A stretch of 64,000 bases of DNA from Cladobotryum mycophilum (lineage: Eukaryota > Ascomycota > Sordariomycetes > Hypocreales > Hypocreaceae). Positions 1 through 12,094 of the stretch are shown piece by piece. A program made the translations under genes and the position numbers. The notes under the pieces were generated by a model that did not search any database, was not told the origin of the DNA, and saw only the letters and a list, made by a program, of their open reading frames with translations. The stretch lies in the NCBI GenBank assembly GCA_036429605.1, contig JAVFKD010000015.1:2007421-2071420 (forward strand), read 5' to 3'. Numbering within the stretch: the stretch's first letter is position 1; each line of letters opens with the position of its first letter.

Positions 1-1703
1 CCTCAAGATTTCCGGCCCTGACGGGACAAAAGGCGACCAGGCTACCAGCGAGACCAAGGAGGAATTGGCCCGCAGGCTAAGGAGAGTCGCCAGCGCCCCC
101 AATGCTCAAGGACTCTTCAACAAGGACGGGAATAATGGCGAGCGCCCTGGTACTGCAGAGCTGGGCAAGGACCCGCTTGTTGGCAACGCCGAATCAGGCT
201 CACTAGGTCTGCTTGACGCCAAAGCTGAGGCTGCCGCGAAACAGCAGGCTGAGGATACCCTGTCTGCCCTTCCGCCTCCGAACATTTCCCTGGCTTTCCG
301 TAGGACGTATAGCTCCAATTCCATCAAGGTTCGCGACGTCGAGGTCAGCCCCGCGAGCTTCGACAAGATTAAGCTTATCGGCAAGGGAGATGTTGGCAAG
401 GTGTACTTGGTGAGGGAAAAGAAGAGCAACCGACTCTATGCTATGAAAGGTAATTGCGTCTTACACATCATCCCCGTCCGTTCCAGCAGCTAATTGAACC
501 CAGTATTGAGCAAGAAGGAAATGATCAAGCGTAACAAGATCAAGCGAGCCCTTGCCGAACAGGAAATTCTAGCGACGAGCAACCACCCGTTCATCGTTAC
601 ACTATATCACTCGTTTCAGTCCGAAGATCATCTCTATCTGTGCATGGAATACTGCAGTGGTGGAGAGTTCTTCCGTGCTCTCCAAACTCGCCCGGGCAAA
701 TGCATACCCGAGGAAGACGCTCGCTTCTATGCTGCTGAAGTAACGGCTGCGTTGGAATATCTCCACCTGATGGGTTTCATCTACCGCGACTTGAAGCCAG
801 AGAGTACGTTATACGGCGCCGCCATCGGCATATTTGCACAATAATCTTTTTTTATATAGTTGACTAATGATTGATATAGATATTCTCCTCCATCAATCTG
901 GTCACATCATGTTGTCTGATTTTGATTTATCGAAGCAGTCAGGCCCTGGAGGCAAGCCGACCATGATTGTTGGCAAAAACGGGGCCAGAACAGATGCCTT
1001 ACCAACCATTGACACGAGATCGTGTATTGCTGACTTCCGTACCAACTCCTTTGTGGGTACAGAGGAGTATATTGCGCCCGAAGTTATTAAGGGTAGCGGT
1101 CACACCAGTGCAGTGGATTGGTGGACTCTGGGTATTCTCATCTACGAAATGCTTTACGGAACTACCCCTTTCAAGGGAAAGAACCGAAACGCCACTTTTG
1201 CCAATATTTTGCGAGAAGATATCCCCTTCCCGGATCATACTGGCGCACCTCAGATCTCCAAGTAAGCATTTTCCAGGTTATTAGTACTTGCACTTACTAA
1301 CATGTATTGTAGCCTTTGCAAGTCTCTAATTAGAAAACTCTTGATCAAAGACGAGAACAGGAGATTAGGCGCCAGGGCTGGTGCTTCTGATATCAAGGTA
1401 CACCCATTCTTCCGAACAACCCAGTGGGCTCTCATTCGACACATGAAACCTCCTATTGTTCCTCACCAGGGCCGAGGCATCGATACTGTTAATTTCAGAA
1501 ACGTCAAGGAGAGCGAAAGTGTGGACATTAGCGGTTCAAGATCCATGAACAACAAGGGTGTTCCCTTGGATAGTGGCCTTGCCACCCCTGGTGTTGAGGC
1601 TCCAGATCCATTCCTCGAGTTTAACAGCGTTACCCTTCATCATGACGGCGATGACCACGGATTTCAAGAAATGAACGGGCAATACATTAGTGCGGCGTCT
1701 TAG
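1..1703 (+). CDS. nrc-2: AGC-family protein kinase, nrc-2/FPK1/KIN82 type (5' end outside window)
   Basis: Serine/threonine kinase of the flippase-kinase group (yeast Fpk1/Kin82, Neurospora NRC-2), which in the family phosphorylates phospholipid flippases and controls polarity and development. Exons read as <1-449, 504-803, 880-1261 and 1313-1703, all joined in frame at GT-AG introns. Visible features: a low-complexity regulatory part before the kinase domain; glycine loop IGKGDVGKVYLV; VAIK-like lysine in YAMKVL; catalytic loop YRDLKPEN, whose Asn codon is split by an intron; DFDLSKQ in place of DFG, which is normal for this subfamily; TEEYIAPEV and the AGC C-terminal tail with an FLEF element. 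The reading frame is open to base 2, so the N-terminus lies upstream. Family assignment is firm; the exact orthologue name is inferred. Confidence 0.9.
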
Positions 1704-3219
1704 TCTTTTTAGAAGCGGAATCGTAAAGGATTGGGTCGCGGCTTAACATGCTTTCTTAGGTTTTTGTTTGATTCGGTATTTGTGCGTGTACATGGTTCAA
1801 ACGATGGGATTTGAGGTGTCTTTTATTCAAGCACCTCCTTTTTGTTTCGGGGTTTTGGTATGGGAGCAACATTCATTTATCCATTCCTTTAGTCGAAGAG
1901 ATCAACAGGCAAGGCCACAGCGGCAGATGATGTGGGACGGCCAGGGGCACTCGGGGGTTAAAGAAGAGGCCTCATTCAGAATCAAAGCCTGTATATCTAT
2001 CTGCAAAAAGAAGGGCATCTTAGCTGGTCTGGCGTTTTGGTGGGAGTTTTTCAAGGGAAAGAGAGCGATGTTGTTATGTACTAGGTATACTGCCATCAGT
2101 TCCATGAGGATTAACGTTTGATCTACAAATAGAACAAGGATCTTCTTACCACTTATTAATGCAAAATGCCTAGCGTCGTGTCAGTCTTGTTTTCCTAGAA
2201 AGATTGATGAAGTTGAGATAGAATTCGGGTCATCTACATAACAGGAGCCTTAGTCGGAGTTATAGGAGACTACTTTAAGATAGAGAGACTACTCTAAGAT
2301 GAAGAGACTACTGGCTGTCTGGTGGATTGGGTGGTTTGGCGATGGAGGGGCTAAGAGATTGTGATGGATGTTATTCCAACGTTCTTTTCTTCTTTTCTTT
2401 CTTTCTTTCTTTTTGTTGGATATGCACAAACGGGAAGGGGGGCATATAGAGTGAAGGGAGGGATGAGTGTGAGCGCCTGGTGTGGACGTTTCCACGGATT
2501 AGGAGGGCTGAGTTGGGAAAATGGAGTTGACTTTGTTGGTTATATCTAGACTAACTGCGCTAGGGGCGGGAGTAGAGGCTGTCAATGCATTTAGTCTTGA
2601 AAATGATTTAATTCTGGGGATGAGGATGAAAGGGGAGGGAAGAAGGAGAAGAAGGAAAAGGAGAATGAGGAACTGGGTGATACGGCGACAGATGGATGGA
2701 TCAAATGACAAGGCGTAGAAGGAGAGTGAGCTTGAACTGAGGGAGGGCAGCAACGAAAGAAGATGAATGGGGCATTTTACTCCCCTGAGATGGAATGCGA
2801 GCATGAGGTTTCAGAGATCGGAGTGTATTGCCAATGAAAAAGTGGTGTGGGACTCGGTATCTTGAAAGGGGGTAGTTGGAATAATGTGTGATGTGATATT
2901 TAGACAACTTGTTTCCTACTTCAAGATTTGAGATGGGGGTCTCGAGTCGTCTGACAAAAGGGGGGGGGGTGTAGGTCTTGTTTTGGGTTGAAGATTGAAT
3001 TGCTATATACAAAAAGCCACTAGGATTGGATATATAATCCTCAGATTCATCATCATCCTTCAAATTCCCATCATGATACGAGGGGATACAGTTATCTCTT
3101 ACCATATGCTAAATACACTGGAATACAATTCTCACGAGAAGCGAAAACTAAGTCTCCTTTTTCTTTCCCCGAAACCGTTTTCTTTTTCCCTTTCCCTTTC
3201 CTTTTCCTCCCCCTTTGCA
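1704..3219. other. Intergenic, convergent 3' ends
   Basis: About 1.5 kb between two convergent genes. It holds a TTTC-rich stretch near 2385-2415, a purine-rich stretch near 2630-2670, a run of ten G at 2960-2969 and a pyrimidine-rich stretch near 3155-3215. No open frame here resembles a protein. Confidence 0.6.
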
Positions 3220-4773
3220 TCAAGCAGAGGCAACGGTATTCACCCTACGATGCCTCGCCACCGGCCCAATCTTCTCCTTCCCCTCCATCCACGGCCGCAG
3301 GCACTCCGGAATCGTCACCGTGCCCTCTCCCTCATCCCACCCATTCTCCAGAATCGCGGCCAGCACGCGCGGCACCGCCAGCGCTGTCCCGTTGGTCGTC
3401 CAGGGGAACACCAGCTTGCCGCCGCCGCCGCCGCCGCCCTCAGCCTTGCTCTTGGTCCTCGTGGCCAGCCGCCGGGTCTGGTAGTCGGTGCACAGGCTGG
3501 CCGAGGTGACCTCACCCCACCCGCCGCTGTGATGCTCCCTGCTCGGGAACCAGGCCTCCATGTCGATCTTGCGCGTGGCCGAGGCGCCCAGGTCCGCGGC
3601 CGGCATGGAGAGCACGCGGCAGTAGAGCCCCAGCGATGAGAGGATCTCGGTCTGCATGTCGAGCATCTCGTCGAATATATCCTGCGCAATGTCTTCCTCC
3701 GGCGGGGTCCAGGAGAAGAGCTCGACTTTGGTGAACTCGTGTACGCGGTACAGGCCCTTTGTCTCGGCGCCGCGGGCTCCGGCTTCGGCGCGATAGCAGC
3801 GCGAGACGGCTACCCTCTTGATGGGCAGCTCATCGCAGTCAAGGATTGTATTGGCCTTCATCCCGGCAAGGGGGATCTCCGATGTGCCCGCCAGACACAT
3901 CTCGGGCACACCCCGCTCCGCATCCGCCTGGGACTGCGCAATGGTATACACCTGCTGCTCGCCGTGCTGATCGCGCGGCTGGAAACCGCACGCTGCGCCA
4001 ATGTGGCTGTACACCATGCTCGGGGGAGAAACCTGGGTCCATCCGTGCTTGGTCGTGACGGCGAGGGCATACTGCACCAGCGCCTGCTCAAGCTGCGCCG
4101 CATCGCCGAGCAGGTAATACCAGCCCCAACCGGAAGCCGTCGCCGCGCCGGCGAAATCGAGGATGCCCAGCTCTGCTCCGATGTGAACGTGCGAGCGCCA
4201 GATGTTGGCCGACCCTTCCTGGAACCTGGGCATCTCGTTGATGTAGCTCATGATCTCTGGCTCGTCGCCCAGCGGGGTGTCCTGGCTAGTGAGGTTTGGG
4301 ATCTCAAGCGCCAGCTCCTCCATCTGCGCAACAGCCTGCGCCTCCTTCTTCTCGATGACCGACAAATCGCCCTTTAGCACCCTAGCTTCCTCTTGGATCT
4401 TCTCCCTGCTCATCTCCCTCAGCTCCCTGACATCCTCATCATCACTACTCGTCGCTGAATTCGCAAGCTGCTTCCTCAACAGATTCGACCTCTCCCTCAG
4501 CGCTCGCCCATCCCTCTGCAACTGCTGCCACTGCTCATGCAGCTCTGCAATCTTGGCCGGATGCCCAGCCTGGCGCTTATAGTTGCGCTCCAGACACGTC
4601 TGCTCATACAGCTCCGGGTTCTGCCGTATGTGCTTGATATCCACAATAGGTTTCGGCGCCGTGGAGGGGCGTTTATGGTTGTGGTTGTTGTGGTCTGAAA
4701 ATGCCCTGGCGGGGGTGATGCGCGCGCGGAGCCGCCAATTGGGACATTTGAGCTTTGCTAATGACCTGTTCAT
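3220..4773 (-). CDS. Mitochondrial seryl-tRNA synthetase
   Basis: Class II aminoacyl-tRNA synthetase charging mitochondrial tRNA-Ser (yeast Dia4 type). Single exon, 517 residues. The first ~35 residues are rich in Arg, Lys and Ala and lack acidic residues, as in a matrix-targeting sequence. An N-terminal coiled-coil arm follows (about 50-160, KIAELHEQWQQLQRDGRALRE). The core shows TSEIPLAGM, motif 2 (RVAVSRCYRAEAGARG, about 320-336), RVHEFTKVELF, the CTDYQTRRL segment and motif 3 (NGTALAVPRVLAAILENG, from about 459). A (GCC)n stretch encodes a run of seven Gly at about 445-452, in a loop before motif 3. Two C5/G5 runs inside this gene keep frame, so it is intact. Confidence 0.93.
   Translation of the reverse strand: MNRSLAKLKCPNWRLRARITPARAFSDHNNHNHKRPSTAPKPIVDIKHIRQNPELYEQTCLERNYKRQAGHPAKIAELHEQWQQLQRDGRALRERSNLLRKQLANSATSSDDEDVRELREMSREKIQEEARVLKGDLSVIEKKEAQAVAQMEELALEIPNLTSQDTPLGDEPEIMSYINEMPRFQEGSANIWRSHVHIGAELGILDFAGAATASGWGWYYLLGDAAQLEQALVQYALAVTTKHGWTQVSPPSMVYSHIGAACGFQPRDQHGEQQVYTIAQSQADAERGVPEMCLAGTSEIPLAGMKANTILDCDELPIKRVAVSRCYRAEAGARGAETKGLYRVHEFTKVELFSWTPPEEDIAQDIFDEMLDMQTEILSSLGLYCRVLSMPAADLGASATRKIDMEAWFPSREHHSGGWGEVTSASLCTDYQTRRLATRTKSKAEGGGGGGGKLVFPWTTNGTALAVPRVLAAILENGWDEGEGTVTIPECLRPWMEGKEKIGPVARHRRVNTVASA
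3415..3438 (+). repeat. (GCC)n trinucleotide repeat in coding sequence
   Basis: About eight GCC units on the plus strand, read as a polyglycine run on the minus strand within the mitochondrial SerRS. Such loops are often length-polymorphic. Confidence 0.85.
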
Positions 4774-5372
4774 GATGTGTCGCCGCTGTGTTTTAAAACA
4801 TACTCATGACTAGGGGGCTTTTTCTTTTCTTTTCTTCCCCAGTCTGTCTGGGTTGATGATGGAGTTATCGTAGTTGGAGATTGAAGCAATATGCAACTAA
4901 GCGATTTTGATGAGAGCATTGGTGGACCTTGCAGGTTTCTGAGCTACGTAAGTGGCGGAATATGATGTTAGCAGCAGTATGCAACAATCGAGCTCATTTA
5001 ATCTGATGAGCTCTTTGCACTCTCACTCATTCAACTCATCATCCCTTTACAGTTTGAGAATAAGGATGCAGGTCATTGACATCAAGTCACCAAGTTCATC
5101 ATATACACTCAAAAGAGCTGTGTGTCTCTTACGTATAATATATCTAGGTTTCAGCTTACTAACGAGTTATCAAGTCGCTATTCGCTTCACCACTCTTCTT
5201 CTACCTAGCTTTTCTTCAATATAATTATTAATTCCCAAGAAATGCCATCTTAGATCATATATAATACATCAATCCGTCAGATATACATACTTACTTGTAT
5301 CGGTTAGCTGTGAGCAAGACCGTATACCAATAGCGCTCCTTTTACGCATCCATCTTATCCCAACACAACATC
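4774..5372. other. Intergenic, SerRS promoter and TF 3' flank
   Basis: About 600 bp between the SerRS start and the stop of the Zn2Cys6 gene, both on the minus strand. AT-rich; no supportable gene or RNA seen. Confidence 0.5.
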
Positions 5373-7270
5373 CTATAGAGCAAGATAATACGGCTTATCA
5401 AAACAATCATCCCAGCCCGTTTTCCCACTCTCCCAAAATCTCTGCAGCAAACTATAGGCCACCTTGGGTACCGTCCCCGTAAACGGGTCCTGCACGCCTT
5501 TGAGCATAAGCCTCTCTACCGCTTCTCTCCCGTGTGTCGAGTTTGTCCCCGTAGCTGCAACGCCTGCAACCAAAACGGGCCAGAATGCGTCAAATATATT
5601 GAGCCCGGCTTCTGGAATCTCCCCCACGAACTGAAACAAACGAATGCGGTAGCTTGGCATCAAAATATGACAGATCGAGTTGGGGTCGGAGGCGCCGTAT
5701 GCGCATGGCGTGGAAAGCGTAGCGAATAGCGCCACGGCGCATTGGAAGAGCTTAGACAAGAGTATATGTTCCCTTTCCAAAGGCAGGCCGTGAGACTTGA
5801 CCCAATCTTCCGGCATGAAAGCATCGATATGCCTCATGATCTCACAGGTCTTACAGAGACCTGGCCGCCAAGACTCAGATTCGGACGTGGTAGCCAACTC
5901 TGATCGGAGCCTGTTTATACGCACCACATCGAGGAGGAGGTATGGCGGACTGAGGAAGATTGGGAATGTGTCTACATTGAGGAATGTCTGCAGGTCAATA
6001 AGGTTAAAATTGGAGATTTCGGTAATCTGGTCATGCGAAGGGCTGGTTGTGTTGAGAATAGTGGTGTTACTGTTGCCGACGAAAGAATATGTATAAGCAA
6101 AAGGCTTCTACTATCAGGGGTTCGTGAAAGCAGAATGTGAGGATAACTTACACTATAAAACAGCTAATCGTTTTTCGAAGAACGGCAGATCCCTTTGAGA
6201 TTTTGCCAAGCCCGCCACACCGTTTGATGACAGAAAGAAACCCATTGGCGTGTGCTCTCCAACCAGGGCGTGGAAAGAGAAGTACCTGATAAAATCAATA
6301 AGCATTTGTAAGTTCTGTAGCACGAAACCATCTGCATAAAGTCAGGCATAATAGGCCTTACCTCTACTGATCCCAAGATAATAATGGTTTGGAGAATGCT
6401 CTCCAAGTCGCCAGACTTGCCCCGGCTGATTTCATCATTTAGGGCTCGAATCGCAAGTCCAAAGTAGTTGTGAAATCTTGACCTTGTTGCCACAGTTAAG
6501 CTGCTGGTCGTATAATCGAGTCCGAGATCCTGAACGTGAGAAATAATAGAGAGCTGATGCGAAACCACAAGCGAGACCATAATGTAGCGCCAGCTAGACG
6601 CTTTTGACTGGACGTATGCGGGATCGATGGGTCGTAGATAAGACTTCATCCCAACTCGCTGGGACATGGAAAAGGGTATAACCGCCTCGTTCCCTTGACG
6701 GCGACAATGTATCAGCCAGGAAGTCAAAAATGGCAATATTCTTCGGAATGGTATGCTGGATATGGTGCTTCTCGTCATCTCGGATCACTTACAGAATTCT
6801 ATGGCCTCGGCTAAATGGCATTCTTTCGCCGCCAGATCATAGTTGGGAACCAGAATTTGTTGCTGCAGGGCGGCCTGTTCCCGGTACTGATGAGCAAGGA
6901 CCCGTTCCGATCCTCTAGCATACCTTGCAACAAGACCGACCTCCTCGTCGACACTTCCACCGTCGTTTCTGTTTAAGCGAGCAACATCTCGAGAAGCCCC
7001 ATCATTTCCCATTCGATTGCTCCTCGTCAAGGACGCCGTCTTTCTTGCGCCCGTCTTTGAGAAAGTCCGCCCTTTCAGAGCCGTGTTCTTCTTGGAATTT
7101 CTCAATCGCGAGACCTGTCCCACTGGGAACCACCTCAGGCGCCGCTCGTTTTTATATCCAGGACAGACCAAGTGGGTGCTGATGCAGTTGCCACAGATGG
7201 GCTCGGCGCCATCGCATGCCACTTGGCGGCGAAGGCATTCCCAACACTGAGGAGCCGCTCTATCTCCCAT
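5373..7270 (-). CDS. Zn2Cys6 transcription factor with fungal-specific C-terminal domain
   Basis: Fungal zinc-cluster regulator of about 546 residues. The N-terminus has C-x2-C-x6-C-x6-C-x2-C-x6-C (residues about 9-36), the binuclear zinc DNA-binding motif, followed by a basic linker. The rest matches the fungal_trans_2/DUF3468-type regulatory region: AEAIEFWNEAV, WRYIMVSLVVSHQLS, RFHNYFGLAIRALN, GWRAHANGFLSVIKRCGG, NTTSPSHDQITEISNF. Exons are 7270-6793, 6693-6362, 6285-6152 and 6069-5373 on the minus strand; their lengths sum to 547 codons with no stop, and each junction restores family-like sequence. It lies just 3' of the dehydratase gene on the same strand, so it may regulate the sugar-nucleotide locus; this is inference. 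Confidence 0.85.
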
Positions 7271-7906
7271 TTTGGAACTTTAAGTCAAGTACTAATAGTT
7301 GACGCTGAAACTCTGGGCCAACAGATAAATAAATTGATGTCTGTGTTGACAAGATGGGGAAGTTCACGTATTCAGGTTTCTTGAATCTTGATTCAGATCG
7401 AAGTTGAAATGTATACTTGTAAGAGCTGGGTATACATTGACAAAACGAAACCTGACTATAATTACTAGGCAGTGCCAGGTAGAGCCGGGTATCAACAGGT
7501 GCATGTTCAAAAGAGAGCGTCGTAATAATGCTGTAACACAGTGATGTTTGTTCTAAAAGGGAAATCGCCGAGATGACTTACCTAGCATACCCTATAACAA
7601 AAAAATCAACGCCATAGCGATGATTGGTAGTATAATAACATTGAATAAAAATAAGGCATAATAGTGAGAGCACCACATGATTATATCTAAAAATACAAGT
7701 TGATCGCTTATTTTTTTTATACTTCTCTCTACCTTGATGTCTGTCTAAATGACCAAGCAACGTGTTCCCGTCGTCATCTAGTTCGTCTACCTTCACGCTC
7801 CACCCTCCTATGTCCTTGGTATATGTCCTTAAGCCCGAAGCAAAGCGCTTATATATGAAAACAATAAAGAATAATAAAGAAAATCTCACTTGGATGTATC
7901 GGCATG
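7271..7906. other. Intergenic, TF promoter
   Basis: About 640 bp, AT-rich, upstream of the Zn2Cys6 gene and downstream of the dehydratase. No gene seen. Confidence 0.5.
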
Positions 7907-9346
7907 TCAAACTTTGTGATTCGCCCCGTTTGTGAGACAATCATCGCCTGGCTGCGGCGGGTCATCCTTGATGAGATGCTCGACATCGGGTTTCACCTCG
8001 CCCTCGCTGACGACAGGGAATGGAGTCAGGACATGGCTAATGTCCCCCCACCATTGTTCCCCAAAGCGTCGGTACCAATCTACTGTCTCTTGCAGGCCGT
8101 CTTCAAAGGTGGTCTTCTGTTGCCACCCCAGCTCTCGCAGCTTTGTTCCATCTACAGCGTATCTGCAATCATTAAAGGGTCGGTCGTGTGTGTATTTAAC
8201 CCACTTCCGAAATTGTTCTGGGGTCTGGTGGGCAATGCCCATTGAGGAGAGAATCTTGCTGCATAACTCCAGATTGGAGATTTCATCGGTAGAGCCAACG
8301 TTATATATGTGACCCACTTGACCCCGGTGTAGAATTGTATCAAAGGCGTCGGCTGCATCGGCTGCATAAAGATATCTCCGCGTTGGGCTCCCATCGCCAT
8401 GGAGTACAACCGGCCGTTCTCGGCTCAGGAGGCATATGAACTTGGAAATAATTTCTGCAACACGTCAGCATTTGAGTTTGGGGCACTGTTCTTACCCAGC
8501 TGACTTACTCTCTGGAAACTGATGTGGTCCGTAAACATTATTGCTTCGGACGATGATGGTGGGCAGTTTAAAGCTCTTCTGATACGAATGGACTAGCATC
8601 TCTGCGGCGGCCTTGCTTGCAGCGTAGGGGTTTGTTGGAGCTAGGATGCTGGATTCAACCAACTCGTCCTCCCCATTCTGAACCTCGCCATATACTTCAT
8701 CGGTAGAGACATGGATAAAGCGCTTGATGCCGACCTTTTTGGCACTCTCCAGAAGGACGTGTGTCCCATAGACATTCGCATGAGTGAAGCTGTAGGAATT
8801 ACCAAAGCTCAAGTCTACATGCGACTGGGCGGCAAAATGCATCACCGTGTCGATGTTGTACCGTTCCATGCAATCGAGAACCTCTGATGGGTGGGTGAGA
8901 TCACCGTGGTAGAACGTGAAGTTGCGCTTGTCGTTGAGTATGCGAGTGTTGTTGAGTGCTGAACAATAATCGAGCTTGTCGAATGAGACGATATTGTAGG
9001 CTTGGGGGTAAGTCAAGGTCAGATGCCGGACGACCCAAGATGCTCTATAGGCCTATGAGTGAATTGTCTTCACGGAAATGATTGCCACACATTTACGAAC
9101 TACTTACATGAAGCCAGCGCCACCAGTGATCATAATATTCTTGACACCTGGACGGGGCTCAAACTTGGTGGTGCCTTTGAGAATTGGTGCCTTTTTCCAG
9201 ATATCGACGTCTTGAAAATAACTGCGGTGACCATTGACGGTACCTTTGATCGCATATGCATCAGCTACATGTGATTGGCATTGATAAATGGAATGCCATT
9301 CTGAAAAATCAGGGGCCATACCGTTGGCCATGGTGTACTTTGCCAT
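7907..9346 (-). CDS. NDP-glucose 4,6-dehydratase (likely UDP-glucose 4,6-dehydratase, rhamnose pathway)
   Basis: Extended short-chain dehydrogenase converting NDP-glucose to the 4-keto-6-deoxy sugar, the first step to UDP-rhamnose in fungi and plants. Exons 9346-9108, 9044-8509 and 8454-7907 join in frame to about 440 residues. Motifs: NAD-binding TGGAGFI (split by intron 1), VSFDKLDYCS, HFAAQSHVD, the dehydratase triad STDEVYG, catalytic YAASK, NNVYGPHQFPE, GDGSPTRRYLY and DRPFNDCRYA. The start at 9346 is the first Met of a pair; 9331 (MANGMAPDF) is equally possible, and an in-frame Met exists at 9460. It is divergent from a nucleotide-sugar transporter. No epimerase/reductase for the second step is in the window. 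TDP versus UDP substrate cannot be read from sequence. Confidence 0.88.
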
Positions 9347-10763
9347 GACTCTGGAAGAAGATGCCTGAGCACCGGCTCTAGAGGGACCGTACTCGTGTGG
9401 TCGTATAAGAGAGTAGGAGAATCCCCTATTATAGCTTTGTTTCGGACTGTTGATGAGCAAGACAGCGAAGGCCGACCTGATGATGACGATGGATGAAGAG
9501 AGTGAGGTAAAATAACAAAGTGTACGCCTTTGGGCAACCCCCTCGTATCATCAAACGCTCCTGCCACCTGATGAAGTTGAAGCCGAAGCTTGAGCGAAAA
9601 GGGCTTTTGAGTTGGCAGGTACGAATCCGATTATGACCTCACAGCTTAGCAAACTTGCTCGTCTTGATTTGTCAGTAGAGATTTGATGTTTTGCAGTCGC
9701 GTGGGAGTCGGATGCTCATGCAGAACTCTGAGCTAAGAGATTTTAACAGTTAAGCGTCTTGAGATGTTCGAGTCAATAACACATCGACATTGAGCATTTC
9801 CATTCGGCGCGAGGCCGCCTGTGTGCTACTTCATGCCTATAGAATTTCCAACTGATGATTGACACAGCGACATGGAATAAATGGATGAGGAGAGGTTCAT
9901 TTACCGATTCTGCACAACACGAGCGAGCAAATCCACCGTCTTTGCTGTGAGAGGATCTGCGGTGATTTGATTGTTAAATTGCGCTGTGAGGCGGTACGTA
10001 CCTATAAAATTGATACTACAAATGGATTAGCGTTGCCATTTCTGTCAACGGAGTGGGTTTCCTTTGTTGGAACTTTGCAACGATATGTCATGGTGCATGA
10101 ATCGCATCCACGATCATCTTCGAGAACAGTTTCCTTGTTAGTAGCGGTTGATGCGAGATTGTGGATTACACTGGCATACGTATGCATACTGTGGATTCTT
10201 AGTCTATTTTTATCCAGTTTAATTACTCTATCCTGTCTTTGTGCTGGCCTCGCAGATGTTTGCTGGTGACAGCGGTGCAGTGGTGCAGTGCAGCGTGGGT
10301 GAGGGTATTTTATGGGTAGCACCAGCGAACAACATCAACACAGATTGGAGGAGGAAAGATGAAATTGTGGCAATTTTATACTAAGGCCGGAATGGATAGA
10401 ATACGAAGCAGATAAATCATTTATACAGAATTTAAAATTCTAGATTTAGCTCTCATCATCGTCATCAAATCGTCTCGTCGTTCCTTCCATCCCCTACGAT
10501 GTGACAATAACGCCGCAAAGCAGGAAGTTGGAACTGGTACTGAAGAATGGTTGTCTATTTCCTCCCGCCACTGACCGTAAAGGCCTACTGCCTCTTGTCA
10601 GTATGTCAAATTTATTGATGGCGACTGCTTGTTTCCTGCTTTCTCTCCCTGCGCAGAATTTGCTTCTCTTCATTACCGTTTTTAGGTGTTCAAGATACCT
10701 TCGAGACTCCTGATTCTATCCAAACAAGAATTTGACTGTGTCGGGATGCCTGTGACATCCATC
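9347..10763. promoter_or_regulatory. Divergent intergenic region between dehydratase and transporter
   Basis: About 1.4 kb separating two head-to-head genes that could act in one pathway, so it should hold both promoters. No binding site is assigned. No protein-like open frame is seen. Confidence 0.5.
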
Positions 10764-11977
10764 ATGGCTACGCGACAGAAACCCGATCATTCAATGGCCA
10801 ACGACGGTGAGAAGTTGCCCGAGGGATTGCACGGGGAGAAGAACAAGACAGCGGAATCGAGTACAATGATCAAGGCAAAGCCTACTCAGAGACTGTCGCT
10901 GTTTCTGGTTGGGCCAAGGCTGTTACTTGGATGGCTGTTAACACGTTGGCAACAATCGGTATCGTAAGTGATATCATGTATCTGCTGCCGTTGCAGGTAG
11001 AACTAACAGTGGCTAGGTCTTCACAAACAAGGCCATCTTCTCGGACTCGTCATGGAAGCTCTGCCAGCTTACCTTTGCCTCCTTTCATTTCTTTGTGACC
11101 TGGTTGACTCTCTTCGTTTTATCTCGACCTCAGCTCGCATACTTTGCGCCTCGTCGCGCCCCTATCAGACATCTAATCCCGCTGGCTGTTTCTATGTGCC
11201 TGAACGTCATACTTCCGAATTTGTCTCTCGCATTCTCAACCGTCACATTCTATCAAATCGCTCGCATCTTGTTGACCCCAACGGTGGCATTGATGAACTT
11301 GGTCATGTACGGGGAAACATTGCCCAGACATGCTATGCTGGCCCTGATCCCAGCTTGTCTTGGTGTAGGTATGGTCACATACTATGACTCGATCCCAGCC
11401 AAAGATTTGAACATCAAAACTACATCTCCTGTAGGAGTCATTTTTGCCTTTACGGGCATCTTCGCATCCTCTTTGTACACTGTGTGGATCGGAAGTTACC
11501 ACAGGAAGTTGAACATGAACAGCATGCAGCTACTATATAACCAAGCTCCAATTGCGTCTTTTTGCCTCCTTTATTTCATCCCGTTTCTTGACACTCTCCC
11601 AGACTGGGTCCAGGTGCCTTTGAACAGGTGGCTGATGATTATCCTGGTGAGGTTGCTCGTCCTATGATTCTAATTCAAAATCTAATTGATGCAGTCTGGC
11701 ATATTTGCCTCGTTGATTAACATATCCCAATTTTTCATCGTCGCGCAGACAGATCCAGTTTCGAGCACAGTTGTTGGCCATCTCAAGACCTGCACCATTG
11801 TGGCTCTCGGATGGATAATGTCGGGCCGTGCAATCAAGGACAAATCCATCATCGGAGCGGCAGTAGCCATAGCAGGAATTATTGCGTAAGTGAACGCTCA
11901 AAGCAAGAAATGGGTAGTTGACAATGTCTAGGTACTCCGTCGTGATGTTGGAACACAGAGCCCGTAAAGCTGCCTGA
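10764..11977 (+). CDS. Nucleotide-sugar transporter, TPT/DMT superfamily
   Basis: Multi-pass Golgi-type transporter related to triose-phosphate translocators. Exons 10764-10806, 10890-10963, 11017-11646, 11695-11885 and 11932-11977 give about 327 residues. About ten hydrophobic segments are visible. Family signatures include NTLATIGIVFTNKAIF, LSLAFSTVTFYQIARILLTP, the repeat-like LYTVWIG and SSTVVGHLKTC. The Lys-Thr pair in GHLKTC is the mark of the NST-KT subgroup, which includes plant UDP-rhamnose/UDP-galactose carriers. The first exon and intron are the least certain part: the frame requires a short intron (10807-10889) ending in CCTACTCAG. It is divergent from the 4,6-dehydratase and ends 117 bp before the convergent RPF1 stop. 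The substrate is inferred from context only. Confidence 0.82.
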
Positions 11978-12094
11978 GCTGGAATAGTCACAATTGTCTG
12001 AAGCTGAAAGACCTGGCCGGACTCTTTGTATTTGCTTGTATTAACTGTAGATAGCAAGAACACCATGGTGCTTCTGAAATGACACTTTTGAAGT

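Noticed and set aside
2960..2969. G10 run as a possible G-quadruplex or telomere-like element
   Set aside because: Single isolated run between convergent genes; other long C/G runs (52353-52364, 57229-57236, 58910-58919) are also isolated and lack repeat structure.
5373..7270. Apparent frameshifts in the Zn2Cys6 gene
   Set aside because: Introns 6694-6792, 6286-6361 and 6070-6151 with proper splice ends restore one continuous frame, so no error is needed.
10807..10889. Apparent frameshift at the N-terminus of the transporter
   Set aside because: An 83-bp GT-AG intron explains the frame change, so it was not counted with the homopolymer errors, although this intron is less certain than others.
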